DNA from: Nageia nagi
Lineage: Eukaryota; Pinophyta
Length of the DNA: 64,000 bases
Direction: 5' to 3'
Assembly: GCA_050084985.1 (NCBI GenBank)
Contig: JBITNC010000002.1
Span: 9,486,001-9,550,000, forward strand
In this document: piece by piece, positions 36,301-48,830 of the stretch
Numbering within the stretch: the stretch's first letter is position 1
Layout of the letters: every line of letters begins with the position of its first letter
Made by a program: the position numbers and the translations under genes
The notes under the pieces: model-generated
The model's input: only the letters and a program-made list of their open reading frames with translations
What the model was told of the DNA's origin: nothing
Database searches by the model: none

Positions 36301-37920
36301 TATTTATGAATAGGTTATATAATCCCATATTTGAGTTGAATTAGTCACTATAAAGGATCCTTAAGTGGATGGGGATGATCAATCCCCATACATTCCAAAT
36401 CATGTGATAAGTAATTATTTGAACATCTCCCATGTTTGAATACTTTGCACTCATAGCTCTAACATCTCCCATGCTAGGGCTTATACAACTAATAAGGTAC
36501 ACACATTTATCAATGAACATTGATGCTTCTGTATGAAGTGACCCTAAAGTGTATGCTAAGTGAATCAAATTCTTATCACCTCCTATGATAGAATTCAATG
36601 TTCATCCCACTACCTTACAAATAATTGAAGTACCTTTATCTACCTATAACACATGTAAAGGATTATCACTTAAATCTTGTAATAAATACCTACCCATAAT
36701 TCTCATAATTACTACCATTGCTAGAAATAATCTTTACATTATTCCTTAGCTAAGTTTCTTATGGACTTTCAAGATAAGGTATAACTAGACTTGTTTCTTT
36801 TTATTGACTTTCAATATTATCTATATATATTCTAAGTAACCTCTATTTTATATTTTTACTTATGGTGAAATATCATCCATTTTATGTAGATCCCACTGCA
36901 AGATTTTTTGGGAGTCCAAACCCATACCTACAAAATGGAACCCAATCATTTCAAGTACAAGTTGATCTTAGAATTTTGAATCTATGTTAAATGTTTACAA
37001 TAAGTTCTCTTAGAGTTATGGTTACTAGTTGGGTCATAACATCTTCAAAGAGTTTTATCACTTTTCAAAAGTTAATCATCATAAAATTTACTAAGATTGA
37101 ATATTAAATTTCGATGGCTATTTACTCATATGCTAAATCATATTTTAGTTTCTATACTGTACTTGACATTTCATTACATAATAGAAAAGAAATCAATCCA
37201 AGACTTAAATGATATTATAAAAGAAACTAAAATAACATTGTAATATCCATCTATCAATTTTCCATTGAAATATAATATATTTTTAATTCACATTCATACT
37301 AATCTGAATAAAGCAAAAATAACATTTTCTACATCTTGAACAATATTAAAGCCTTAAATCACATAATACAATTTTTTCCTCTTGGTTTCTTTTTTTTTAA
37401 TGAATTTACAAAATCATAAATATCCCTTGATTTTCAATATATGGTAAATACATCTATCATTCTCCTTTGTTGCACTTGAGCCTTCTTTTTACAAGTATAA
37501 TATGAATCTTTATAATGGATGTAAACTTTAATGGATAAGATCAACACTTATTTTGAAGTTCTAAATGCATCTTATCGGAATTTTTAATACTTATGCAAAT
37601 GTAGAAACATAATGCTTTATAATAATAACTACCCTTATTATATTATTTCAACAAGCACATCCCTTCTTGATGTTCATTAATCATAAAAAAAATATAACTC
37701 TAACTAAGTATTTATTTCGTTCTATTTCAACATAAACTTAAATTTCAAAATTCTTTCACTTTATACAAAAAATAAATATTTGAAAAAAAATACACATTTT
37801 CTTTTCCTTTCATTACAAATGATATAATATAATTTATATTGAATTATAGTAAATACATTTAAATTAAATTGTATTATATTAATTATATTTTTTTATATTA
37901 TAACATATAATACTATTAAA
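36301..37920. other. Unassigned AT-rich region with one minus-strand open frame
   Basis: A minus-strand frame of 85 codons (36598-36341; LAYTLGSLHTEASMFIDKCV, MGDVRAMSAKYSNMGDV) shows no domain I recognise and may be accidental or a relic. The remaining sequence is AT-rich. Confidence 0.3.
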
Positions 37921-37925
37921 TTATA

Positions 37926-37931
37926 TCTATA

Positions 37932-37989
<58 letters not shown>
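37926..37989. repeat. (TA)n microsatellite
   Basis: A nearly pure TA dinucleotide run, left of the GC-richer segment at 37990-38238. Confidence 0.97.
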
Positions 37990-37994
<5 letters not shown>

Positions 37995-38237
37995 TTTTAA
38001 ATCAACATGGGGGCTAGCCACCACTCCATGCATCACCTAGCCTCCCCACAATACAAACAAAGGAGGGGGGAGTTGGGACATGGTAAGTGAGGTTGCACCA
38101 TCCCAAGCATTGTAGATGGCTAGTCTTAGTTGTGTTGGAGCTAGGTGGGATGGCCATTTAAAGATTGTTGTTTTCTTACCTTCCAAACATATATACAAAG
38201 GGGGATCAACTAGTATTCTACTATGTCATGCTCTTTG

Positions 38238-38238
<1 letters not shown>
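37990..38238. mobile_element. GC-richer segment bracketed by (TA)n: candidate Micron-like insertion
   Basis: About 249 bp, much less AT-rich than its surroundings, lies between two long TA runs. In rice, small elements called Micron are known to sit inside TA microsatellites; this layout is the same. I see no terminal inverted repeat. It may instead be chance, so the mobile-element label is tentative. Confidence 0.35.

Positions 38239-38282
<44 letters not shown>
38239..38282. repeat. (TA)n microsatellite
   Basis: A pure TA run of about 44 bp, right of the 249-bp segment. Confidence 0.97.
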
Positions 38283-38285
<3 letters not shown>

Positions 38286-38689
38286 TGCATTAAAATAATA
38301 ATATTTTTTTCTAAGGCTATGTCACACCACCAACTCTCTTGAAGAGTGTGTAGGATTTTGGTTGGTCATATCTTGATAGATTTTTGCATTTACTCTACCT
38401 AGGGAGGATCTAGGTTTTTTATTATGTATAAAACTCACTTTGCACCTTCACCAGCTAAAGCTATCTAAGTGAATAATGAGACTTGTAGTGAAGCATCCTT
38501 GGAATTTCATCCCCAAGGTCTACAGTGAGATAATACGTCTCCTAACTTTGTAATCCCTTTGAATGAATTTCATCATGCCTATACTTGGCTTGAGTCTCAT
38601 ACCCTTATTGGGTATTTCTTAGGTTATATCCCTTTGTATGTAGTTCTTAAGACATGTATTGATCAATACTGACATCCTAATGGCATTAA

Positions 38690-39160
38690 GGTTGATCATG
38701 TATAGAACCTTACTAAAGGTTTTTTTTTTCATTTTCAATTTTCTAAGCCTAAACAAGTGAAAAAAGTTCTTGATGAAGGGTCAAGCTATATTCATAGCAC
38801 CCTATTGGTTTTTCAATCTTAGTCTAAGGGTTTCTCAATTAATGATTCTTCCTTCTTAGTTGTCCCAGTGTGGGTTGAGTTCCTAGGTATCCCTCTTTCC
38901 ATGTGGCATTTCTTATAGCTTCTCACTACTCAGATTAGCAAGTTTGTGTGTGATGAATCGATTCAGTTCTATTTATCCTATTTACCAAAAGGATGTGTAT
39001 TAAGATTGACCTTGCAAAGTATTTGGAAGAATATATTCATTGTTTGGTGATACCCTACTTCATTAGAGGTTTATTTATGTTAATATCTCAAACACATGTT
39101 ATTGATGTGAATCAATTGCCTATAGAATTAAGGATTGTTCGCTAATTATGGTAGATAGAT
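38690..39160 (+). pseudogene. LINE B2 ORF1 (DUF4283, zinc knuckle; broken)
   Basis: Same layout as in B1: the segment ends with a knuckle at about 39095-39140 (C-Y-stop-C ... R-I-K-D-C) interrupted by a stop, preceded by a DUF4283-like stretch. Identified mainly by alignment with 26280-26780. Confidence 0.65.
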
Positions 39161-39639
39161 TTAAAAATAAACTCATTTCCCTTGCTACTTCATTTCCTTA
39201 TCTTGCTCAACCCACAAAGGAATCTCAAGAGGAGTGGTAGATGGTTCCTTTGCATAAGGTAAAAGGTGCTAAATTAGTTAATTTTGGGCAACCATCAATA
39301 AGTTATGCTCTAGCTATAGCTCTCAAACTGACATTGGAAATTAAAGTTCCTCCTCCTACCACTCCTTAGAGTATCAAGGAGTTAAGGGATTCTTCATAGG
39401 AGGATGGTAGTTCTCTAATATCCATCATTGTTCAATAGATAGAGCAAGAAAAGGGTGTTCACACTTGAGGTATGGGTCAACATTCCTATATCCCACCTCG
39501 AGGAAATATGGTACATCAAATGGATAAATGATGTCATACTAGTTATTCAAATAAAGGGATGAAAAGTATTTTCAATAATTCTTTTCAATCTCTTTCGAAT
39601 TTAGAATTGGATCTAGATGCTCATGGAGGTATGCTCTTG

Positions 39640-40420
39640 TACATTACTGAATGAATTGCTTTTATGGAATGTTTGAGTACTAACAGATCCATTCCAATGT
39701 TACATGGTTCGAGAAGAGATATTTTTCAAGTGTATGGCTTCCCTTATTTTGTGTGTCTAGATGAAGTTAAAGTGGTCAACTTCACATTACAGTCAGCATG
39801 TTCTTCCATTTGGGTGAGCTTCCAAATGAACACCACAAATCACTTGCATGGGAGTGGTGGCACCATCATTCCATTAGAAAATAAATGGAAAAATAAATTC
39901 ATATCATGGGGTACTAATCCTAATGATCATGTGGTGTGGCTATTTATTATTGTGGAGGTAATATATTTTAGAGTCATTAATGTTTATACCTAGAATGATA
40001 CTCTTGTAAGGTGTTAGTTGTGGTAGTGGTGTGCATTGTCACTTCCACATATATTTTGGCTTATGTATGGAGATTTTAATATGGTGAGAAAGGCATCTGA
40101 CAAGATCAGCTCCACTCCTAATAAATGGGACCTTGGGGAGTGAGAGGAATGATTTTTTATAAAACACAAGTTAGGGTTGGTAAACCATAATGGAAAGCTT
40201 TTCTCAAATTATATTTGGTATACATGATTCAATTTTCATTTTGGCCTTGCATGTGTTATCAAATAGCTTTATAGTGCTATGATTTTCAACCATTGAGAAT
40301 TCTCCTTCTCTCAATGGGTACCTTTGACTCTATTTGTAAAAATAATTTTGGGCCTCATCTCCTTTGATCATGCCCCCATTACCTTCAGAATTCAAATTTC
40401 TTCATTACTATAGGGGCATT
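39640..40420 (+). pseudogene. LINE B2 endonuclease (broken)
   Basis: The piece 39664-39993 (109 codons) includes LDEVKVVNFTLQSACSSIWV with the catalytic Glu and LHGSGGTIIPLENKWKNKFI. An MYGDFNMVRKASDKI box follows at about 40065-40110, keeping GDFN. ISFDHAPITF near 40360 keeps Asp-His. Better preserved than in B1. Confidence 0.75.
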
Positions 40421-41039
40421 TCAAATTAGTTCTTCATGAAAACTTCCTTCTTACATAGTGATATCATGCTTTTCCATATCCATAGAGTGTGTACCTTAGT
40501 CCCCTGATCTTATAGGGAATTTGGGTGGATAGATTGGTGGAATGCTATCATCTTTTGTACTTCTATTATTTTATGCAAATTGGGTAATAAAGTTGCTCAA
40601 TTTTGATGCTAATCTTCTGTGACTCTTTGTGTTGAGTGAGGTAAAGCATTTATTCACTTGGAAGTAGATATATTTTGTACACACCTATAAATGCAAGCTT
40701 CCTAGATTAAACATGAGGTTAAACTAATTGAAATTTATGAATCTAAGGGAGCCCATATTAAAGACAAGCTACATTGGCTTAAAATTAGAGACAAGGTTTC
40801 CATGGAATTTTTTTAAAGACTCCATTCTCCAAGACAAGTTACCAAATTTAAAGCTAAATATGATGAAGGAATTTAGTGAACATATCTTCCAAAGATTGTT
40901 AATTCCTTTACCCATCATTACACTCAAGTATTTATGACTCAAACTTACACTTCATAGCAATCTTTAGCTCTCTAGAAGTGTAAATATGTAATTCCTTCTC
41001 TACTCTCTCATTTGCATCGAGTTAAATGTTAGAAGCACT

Positions 41040-41991
41040 TAACTATTAAGGAGTTAGAGGAGGCTCTTATGTAGATGGAATATGGAAAAAGCTTTAGGAC
41101 TTGATGGATTTTCTTGTGAATTCTATAAAGCATGCATAGATTTCCTTAGCTTCGACCTTCATAAAGTTTACCTTTAGGAAATCTAAGTTGGCTTTCTCAA
41201 GGAACTCATTAACAAAGGGAATATTATGTTCATCCTAAAGTAAGGTGACCTAAAGATCATCATTAACTAGAGATTGATTACTCTTTTGAATGTTAGTTAT
41301 AATATTATCTCAAAGACCCTTGCATTACATCTTATACCTATCCTTTTGATAATTGTTCATCTTGAGAAAATTAGATTCATTTAGAATCACTACATCCTAG
41401 ATAATGTTATATTCATTTGGGAAGGAATGGAGTGGACTCATTCAACCAAATAATGAGCTCTCTTTATGAAATTTAATTTTGAAAATGTTTATGACATGCT
41501 AGAATGGGTATTTATTCTTTCCATCTTGGAAGCTTTAGGGTTTCACCCTAGATTTTTGACCACTATGAATATCCTATTTAATGATGCTTTTGCTATTATT
41601 TTTTTGAACAATATGTAGACTAAAGCTATAAGGCTTTATTAATATATCTAAAAAGGTTTCTCATTATCCCTATATGTTTATATGCTAGCCAAAGAAGATT
41701 TTAGATATTTTCTTTTCAAGCATTCCAATGAAGGAAAAATCTATGGGATCATGCTCCTTTAGAATCAAGATTAGCTTATTAATGGACACTTTTCAAATGA
41801 TTCTTTTTTAACCATCAATGAGGATGAATAATCCATATCTAATGTAATAAAATGATAACACATTCTATTAGGATTTTGGCTCTAGCATTAAATGGGAAAA
41901 AACCTTCTGCTATAGACAATCCTCTATGGACATGCTAACTTGGTTAGCCAATTATCAATGGAATTGGATTCAACTTGGGGAGGTTTTTAGG
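41040..41991 (+). pseudogene. LINE B2 reverse transcriptase, first part (broken)
   Basis: Broken frames show an ALGLDGFSCEFYKAC-like stretch (about 41090-41135), FNFENVYDMLEWVFILSILE (about 41470-41530) and a F.NDSFLTINEDE box (about 41790-41830). It is cut at 41991 by the gypsy insertion. Confidence 0.72.
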
Positions 41992-42672
41992 TGATCCGAA
42001 TTGGATCATGTGTCAAGTTGTCTTTTTAGAAGCAATACTCATTCTAGAGGTATATGTTCTTGGAGACTAACCAAAGATCAAAATATAGAGTTATCTGGCA
42101 TTCAATTTTAGGAAGCTAGTGACATGCAAATTGGTGGTTTTAGGCTACTAACAATGTGCATATTAATGAGTCAATAGGGGCATTTGAAGAGAAAGTGATT
42201 TTTTAGAATACTAAGTAGTTCAGGTTCCTTGGCTAACATTTTAGAGTGTTTTGGAGGCTTATTTAATGGCATATCTCATTCTTGATTTTCAATAGAGAGG
42301 ATTGTAGAGTTTTGGGATTTTAGAATTGCAATAATTTGAAGTAAGACCAAGAGTCATTCTAGAATTGTTGTAGTTTTGATAATGTTTCTTCTTGCTATAG
42401 GATATTACAATAGTGGTAGGATATTGTATTTCCATTGTATTGATGGTATTTATGTAATATTGTAATGTACATAGATAATGAGAAGAGAAGGCTTTAATTC
42501 CATGTTGCATTAGCCCACATTGGGTGAACTAGGGTATATCATTGTGTTCATCTTGTTGTATGTTTGAGATTGCTAGTTTGTGATTTGCATTATGCAATTT
42601 TCAAATTTATATGCAATTTGTATAATAAGTGAGGATCCAAGCATGCTATAAGTATCCAGTGATTATAGATCA
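41992..42672 (+). mobile_element. 5' LTR of the outer gypsy element
   Basis: 681 bp starting TGATCCGAATTGG and ending GATTATAGATCA. It differs from the 3' LTR by many substitutions and lacks about 35 bp near its end that the 3' LTR has (near 55835-55875). Confidence 0.9.
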
Positions 42673-42686
42673 CATGGTATCAAAGC
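42673..42686 (+). promoter_or_regulatory. Primer binding site (tRNA-Met type)
   Basis: CATGGTATCAAAGC follows the LTR end directly; TGGTATCAAAGC differs by one base from the usual initiator tRNA-Met complement. Confidence 0.85.
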
Positions 42687-42989
42687 TTGTGTACATCAAA
42701 TTTAGGGTTGGAATTTTAGGTTTTTTAGGCTACCAATGGCATGTTTTTTGATGTTTGGGAGGAGATATCAAAGACCAGAGTTGATTCCAGAGGATCTTAA
42801 GATTGGTCAAAAGAGTAGAGTGATTGAAATGGATAATGCAAAGGAGTAATAGTCTACTATTCATACCATGATGGATGCTAATTTTGAAAGAAGGTTTTGG
42901 GAAATGGAGAATTCTTTAGCTTGTTTGACTGAGTTGTTGGTTACTAGAGCAAATGCAAATGTCAATGAGAGATATCATGATGTAGTTGG

Positions 42990-43560
42990 AGGACCCAATT
43001 CATAATTTTCATCAAATTGAGTTCCATTCAAGGTGGAGACCAAAGTGGACATTCCTACTTTTGGAGGAGAGGTTGATGCAAAAAAGGTGAATAATTGGTT
43101 AAAATAATTGGAGGTTTATTTTAAAATTCATGATGTTGTAAATAATGTTGATAAAATCTCTTTTGGAAGATTATAGATGAGTGGAAATGATTTAGTTTGG
43201 TGGGAAAGGCATGTAGAAACTCTTAATCATGAACAATTGTCTAAAATATCTTCTTGGAATGAATTTAAGGAGTTGTTAAGAGATGAATTTTATCCATTAG
43301 GACATCATAATAAATAATTGATGAAATGGCAATTCTTTAGAGAACAAAGAGGGAAAAGTATTCAAGAATACACTACAAAATTTAGGAAACAAGATACTTT
43401 GATTGGAATTTCACTAAAAGATCCTCAAAATTTAATGAAGTACATTGGAGGTTTACATAGTCATTTGCAAAAGACTATCATGTTGTTTAATCTTAATAAT
43501 CTTGATCAAGTGTGTGTTCAAGTGCAATACTTAGAGGAGGATGGTAAAGCAAGGATATAA
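42990..43560 (+). pseudogene. Outer gypsy gag (broken)
   Basis: From 43020 the frame reads VETKVDIPTFGGEVDAKKVN, then NWLK.LEVYFKIHDV, MSGNDLVWWERHV, SWNEFKELLRDEFYPLGHHN and, in an open piece at 43318-43560, WQFFREQRGKSIQEYTTKFR. This is the retrotransposon gag domain that forms the particle. At least three stops interrupt it. Confidence 0.88.
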
Positions 43561-44269
43561 TATGATGAATCCAAGAAGACTTCTAATTCAAAGGGAGGAT
43601 AAGAGAAAGGTAAATCTCAAGATAAAGGCAAAGGTAAGTAAGAAACTAAGACCACTAATATTTCAAAGAAAGAAGGTGATGGTAGGCATTGTAGTCATTG
43701 TGATAAACATGGTCATGTTTATGATAAATGTTAGAAATTACATCCAAAATTACATCCATATAAGCATAAGAATAAGGAGAAAACTAATGCTATAGTTGTT
43801 ATATGTAATGATCTTAAGGGAATTTTAGATGTTGATGAGAAAATAAATTGCTTAGCCATTCAAAATGTTGAATAAACTCAATTGCTTAGACATTCAAAAT
43901 GTTGAAGAAACTCAAGACATTGAAGAGCAAAAGATTCAATTATTCCTCCTAAAAATCCAAATTAAGAAAATCAATGTAGATTGCATTGTTGATTTAGGTT
44001 CTCAAGCATACTTTATTTCAAAAACTATGGTAAGTAATTTAATATTGGAAACTTTTAATAATCCAAATCCATATCCTTTGGGTTGGGTGCATCGCAATAA
44101 TAGTTTGCAAGTGACTAAGCAATGTAAGTTGAAATTTGCTATTTATGTAAAGTACATTGATGAAGTTGTGGTTGATGTTTTTTCTTTAGACATTTGTGAT
44201 GTTATTCTAAAAAACCCTTACATGTGGGATAGAGATAGTATTTATTACAAAAGATCGAATATATTATGA
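43541..44269 (+). pseudogene. Outer gypsy zinc knuckle and aspartic protease (broken)
   Basis: Near 43685-43735 the frame gives GRHCSHCDKHGHVYDKC, a complete CX2CX4HX4C knuckle followed by a stop. The open piece 43865-44269 carries the protease: VDCIVDLGSQAYFISKTMVS has DLGS instead of DTGS or DSGS, and VFSLDICDVILKNPYMWDRD is the conserved second half. The protease would process the polyprotein; the Thr to Leu change beside the catalytic Asp is likely harmful. Confidence 0.85.
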
Positions 44270-44697
44270 TTGGTGAAAGATGGAAAGATGTTTATAGCTA
44301 GAGCACATAAAAGTAAGAAAAAGCTACCTTTGGTTACTATAAATTAGGTAAAACATATTGTAAATGTTTATAAAACATTTGTTCTAATCATCATGAAAAT
44401 AAGAGCCTCAAGTGAGGTGAATCTCATGCTATCAACAATGTGCAATACTTACTATAGGCCACTAACAACATGCAAAATAAGGGAATAGGTGTAGGATTTA
44501 GTTTAGAAGTTTAATAACTTGTTTGAAGAGGGATAGGAATTACCTCCTATGTGGGATATACAACTTGATATTTAGTTATTACCTGATGCTTTATTTCCCA
44601 ACATAGCTTTATATCAACAATCAATTTTTGAGCAAGGGAAGGTAAGGAGGTAGATTCAGGATTTGGTTGATCAAGGTGTGATAAGACTAAGTATATA

Positions 44698-44990
44698 TGT
44701 AGATGGCTCAAAATGAACCTTTATGTATTTAATAAATAATTTTAATCACTTAACAATGCATTATTTAAAAAGGAATTTATAATGTATAAAAGAAGTGTAG
44801 GCTAATGGATTATACAAGGGGTCAAATCCTATAATAGAAGCATCCCTATATAAAGGCAGGATGTGATTATCATCAAGAGGAGACTAGACAAGGGGCAAAT
44901 TATAGAAGAACCAAGACTTCTATCAACTATAGATTGTATAAAGAATCTTTGTCTAGGGCAAAATCCTTTTGTAAAGTCATGAATCCATTT
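44698..44990 (+). mobile_element. 5' LTR of the inner element (truncated)
   Basis: Shares CTCAAAATGAACCTTTATGT, GGGGTCAAAT and ATAGAAGCATCCCTATATAA with the 3' LTR. Similarity fades near 44980, about halfway through the 637-bp 3' LTR. Confidence 0.85.
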
Positions 44991-45049
44991 TTGCTACTTT
45001 TTATCTCTATAGAGGAAGTGCTCCAAATAGTAACCAAAGGGAAAGATTA

Positions 45050-47250
45050 AACTAGGGCTTATTTTATTATATCCCAAAGATGAAACTTAGTCTAGATAAC
45101 CCTATAATATCTAAATCTGAAGTACAATTTTTGAAGGTTAGGAGAAGTCTTCGAATTAATCTTGAATTGTTTGTTCAAATCCCTCCTCCTAGGACTATAT
45201 GGGATTCTAAATCTTCAAATTCTAGTAAATGAATGTCCATTATTAGAGGGACTCATAATCAATATGCTATTATTGATCTTAGCAACTATGATAATTTGGC
45301 TCCTCATCTAGAACTTTTTGATGATGATGAACTCCTCAATCTTGATAAGATTCCTTATAATGCTTGATCCATTCAACAAATGTTATTTGATAAGGAAAAG
45401 CTACAATTTTTTGGTCATAATAATGCTCCTATTATGGTGAAACTTTTTACTGATGCAAATTTGCTTGATAACTAGTTGGAATCTATAGAATCCAAAAATA
45501 GCTTATTCTATTATGAGTAATTGTAGAAACATTTCCAGCCTATGCATGAAACACATGGCACAGGTAGCATGATCAATTATCACCATGATACGAGTGGCAT
45601 AGATCCTAATGAACCAGATTTTGAACCAAAGCTTGATGATGAGTTAGAAACACACTGCATGAGGTTGATATTTTTGACAGTGATGACTAATTAGAACTTG
45701 AAGATGAGGATGATGTTTTTGACTATGATGACTAGTTAGAACCTAAATATGAGGATGATGAATCTTACAACAATTTGATCCTTAATCCACATTACTTTAA
45801 TTGAGAGAAGAAAGGTAAGGGTCAAGTTATTTTACCTAATGATAAAATGAAAACTCTCATCAAGCAGCAACTTACTAAAGTTATTAGAGAAAGTTTTAAT
45901 CTAAAACCAACTTAGACTCCTGAGGAGCATGAGATTAAGGTAGGTATTATTATGTATATTTGAGAAAACATTGATTGGTATAAACAACCCTAGACTCCTG
46001 AGGAGCATGAGATTAAGGTAGGTATTATTATGGATATTCGAGAAAACATTGATTGGTATAAACAACCTTCATATGAACAATTAGAAATATTGGTAGGGGT
46101 ATTGTGTGAACTTGAGCAACATAGGGTTTATCATACTAATGAATTTGTTATTTTGAAACATATTCCACTTCAAATATCAAACAATGCACAACAACCTCCT
46201 CCTTCCCCATCACCATCCCAAAGACCAATGTAGGGTTTAACAACATGGTGAGTAGTAAGGATCATCTCCTTTCATGTTTAAAAAGACCCCTCATTGCTAG
46301 GATTCTTGCCAAAATAATCCCTATAAAAAAGAGTATCAAATTTACTAAGTTTGATGGTAAGTAGGATCCTAGGATGCATGTTCATAAATTTCATGAAGAA
46401 GCTATTGAATATATGCATGGTCAAGATTTGTTGGCTAAGTTATTTTACTACAGTTTGAAGGATGAGGCTCTAAAATGGTAGTTTTGACTTCCTAAAAGTA
46501 GCATTTATAGGTATGAGGATTTGATTAGCATAGTTTTGCATGATTATGGTTATAACATTACTAAGAAGGTTTATCTTAAGGACTTGTGTAAAATTAAACA
46601 AATCCTCAACCAATTAGTGAAGGATTTTATAAAGATATGGAAACAAATTGCTAATAAACTCACCATAGATGAACATGAACTCAAGCATATTTTTGTGGAT
46701 GTTCTCTTTCCTATATATAAACTATTTGTCATCTCTAATAATGATATATCTTTAGGAGATATGATTGACACTGTTACTACAAAAGAACCATGCATTAAAA
46801 AGTTGAATCCTATAAAAAATGTTGAGCATACTTCACCTAAAAAATCTATTATTTAAATTCAACCCAAGGTTGAAGCAAGTCATGTTGATCACAAAAAATG
46901 AGGTAGTTCCCCACTCAAACATACTCACCAATTTACTCCTTTGATTGATACTATTGATAATATTCTAAATATATTATTAGATGAGGAATTGATTAAATTG
47001 ACTCCTATTATTAAACCTTAGTTTACTAATGGTATGATTAAAACTTTTCACTATGAGGAATTTTACAATTATCATAGGGTACCTAGTCATCTAACCCAGG
47101 TCTAGAGGATACTTTGTAACCTTATACAAGATTTCATTGATAATGGAGCATTTAAGATCGATCTATATAGATAGGACCTATACATCTAGTTAATACATAG
47201 CTAGGGGTATTCAATAAGCCCTTACCATCTTCATAATCTCAAGGGTGCAT
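45050..47250 (+). pseudogene. Gag-like region of the inner element (broken)
   Basis: An acidic stretch (45600-45790, DDELE, DEDDVFDYDD) precedes a duplicated 26-residue unit (45913 and 45991). The gag core lies at 46320-46860: KFTKFDGK.DPRMHVHKFHEE, then LLAKLFYYSLKDEALKW, then an open piece at 46521-46856 with KDLCKIKQILNQLVKDFIKI and IDEHELKHIFVDVLFPIYKL. Next, YNYHRVPSHLTQV and LIQDFIDNGAFK (47060-47160) resemble the His-rich end of plant gypsy gag. Several stops are present. No zinc knuckle of the CX2C type was seen. Confidence 0.78.
45913..46068 (+). repeat. 78-bp in-frame tandem duplication in the inner gag region
   Basis: TAGACTCCTGAGGAGCATGA starts at 45913 and 45991. The 78-bp unit encodes 26 residues (EEHEIKVGIIM, ENIDWYKQP) and the two copies are nearly identical, so it is younger than the divergence seen elsewhere. 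Confidence 0.95.
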
Positions 47251-48009
47251 TGGTATAGTAAGTATTTCCAATAATTTACATTCTTTTTTAGCTAATACTC
47301 ATTCCTATAGGCATCCTTAGCCAAATAAGAATAGGAACAAAATTGAAAGGCATGGAACCAATGGCATGCATTCTTGCTTTCAAAGTGCTAGTAGCATGAG
47401 GATGACTAGTACAAAAGTGATTCTTTTTATCCCTACCTCTATAAAGTGTATTTGGATGGAAAAAACTCTCAAGGTACATAAAGTTAATCCTTGAGCTCTT
47501 TTTGACATCACAAACAATGTATATTATTAGATAGGTTATTTTTATGTCTTTTTTGCTTTCCTATTCTATGTATTCACTAGTCTAGTGATTTTTCATCTTT
47601 GCATCCATCTTTTCTTTCTATTTTCATAATATAAGGATCCAATTCCTCTCTTTGCATGGAGCCAATGCCATGCTATCTCTATTTTAGGGTGCCAATGTTA
47701 TGGTTTTGCCAAGATAGAATTTTTAAAATTCACTTTTTATCATTCTTAATAATGTGCCTTAGCCTCTAGGCTGATCCTAAGTGTTGTGTTATGATATCTA
47801 TGCTCACATACACCCTCCTAACCTTCACTAATTTCTCCAAGGTATCTTGGTTCCTTCAGGTTATGTATCATTTTAGTTTGTGTGTATGCATTATCATTGT
47901 TATCAGTTATACATAACATAATTTGTGTGTGTTTAGCATGTTTTACTATTAATAAGTCAATTTTTAGATGTATATTTCAAAAGTCAAAATTTGGTACATA
48001 ATAAGTATA
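47251..48009. other. Inner element, non-coding or unrecognised
   Basis: Follows the gag region. It has two copies of the paired 17-nt motif (47354 and 47387; 47658 and 47688) but no domain I recognise. Confidence 0.4.
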
Positions 48010-48830
48010 CATGGGCCTTATCCCTACATCATCCACCCCTATGGGTGGGCACTAGCACCACTACTAGATGTCTCACTTCTAGATCATACTCTCCTACCAC
48101 TAGCTTTAGATATAAACACTCCACCCAATATATCACTCACCATGATTCCATGAGTCTCCAAAACTATCTTGGCCCTCTTATACTTGGATCATAGTTTGGA
48201 TATCTCTAGAGCTTGAGTCATAATCTTATCATGTTGACTTTGCATAAATGCCCACTAATGATATGGTAGGGGCATGATGAGCCTATCCTAGAGACCCTTC
48301 ACTATTTGTGATAATGAAGCCACCTTTCCATCCTACGTTGCAAGTGTAGACCTTGCCATAGCCAACTCTGCCTTCATTAGTTGAAGATGTGTCACCTTGG
48401 CCTCCATAAACCTTACTTTAGCTACCTTAGCCTCCATAGCTAATACCTATGCATATTACACCCCTATCATATCATACATAATACCAATTAGTCTCTCAGT
48501 AGCTACATTAAACTTTTTTGAAGCACTATGAAGAAGAATCTTTCTAACCTAGAGTGGGGGAAACTGTTGCTAGCACCTCTAGTCCCCTTACTAGTGGAGG
48601 ACCATCATGGATTGGATTATATACATTCATATGATCATCCTACTCTGATGGTAGGGTTCATGGATTGGATTATATTGATCTAAAATATAATCTAATTGCT
48701 GGGTTCATGGGAAGGCTCAAGACAAATCTAAAGTTGTAGTCCTCATAGGCCCTCCCCTGATCAACCCCTTATGATCATGCAAGGTAACACATAAGTCTAT
48801 TAGTCCATCCTTTCCACTCATGAATAATAA
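48010..48830 (-). pseudogene. Antisense coding-like tract inside the inner element, function unknown
   Basis: On the minus strand broken frames give DYNFRFVLSLP, VYNPIHDGPPLVRGLEVLAT, then in another frame VLAMEAKVAKVRFMEAKVTH, LQLMKAELAMARSTLAT, SQIVKGL, then RAKIVLETHGIMVSDILGG and SETSSSGASAHP. The AMEAKVAKVRFMEAKV part looks like a coiled coil. Some plant LTR elements carry antisense genes or captured host genes; that is the best explanation here, but the family is not identified. Confidence 0.4.

Noticed and set aside
36341-36598. Host gene of 85 codons on the minus strand
   Set aside because: No domain, no context and no splice support; kept only as an unassigned frame.
38116-38298. 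60-codon frame ending in an Ile/Tyr run
   Set aside because: The run is the translation of the (TA)n microsatellite.
47968-48194. Two overlapping plus-strand frames as genes
   Set aside because: They lie opposite the antisense tract that gives better protein-like words, and neither matches a domain.
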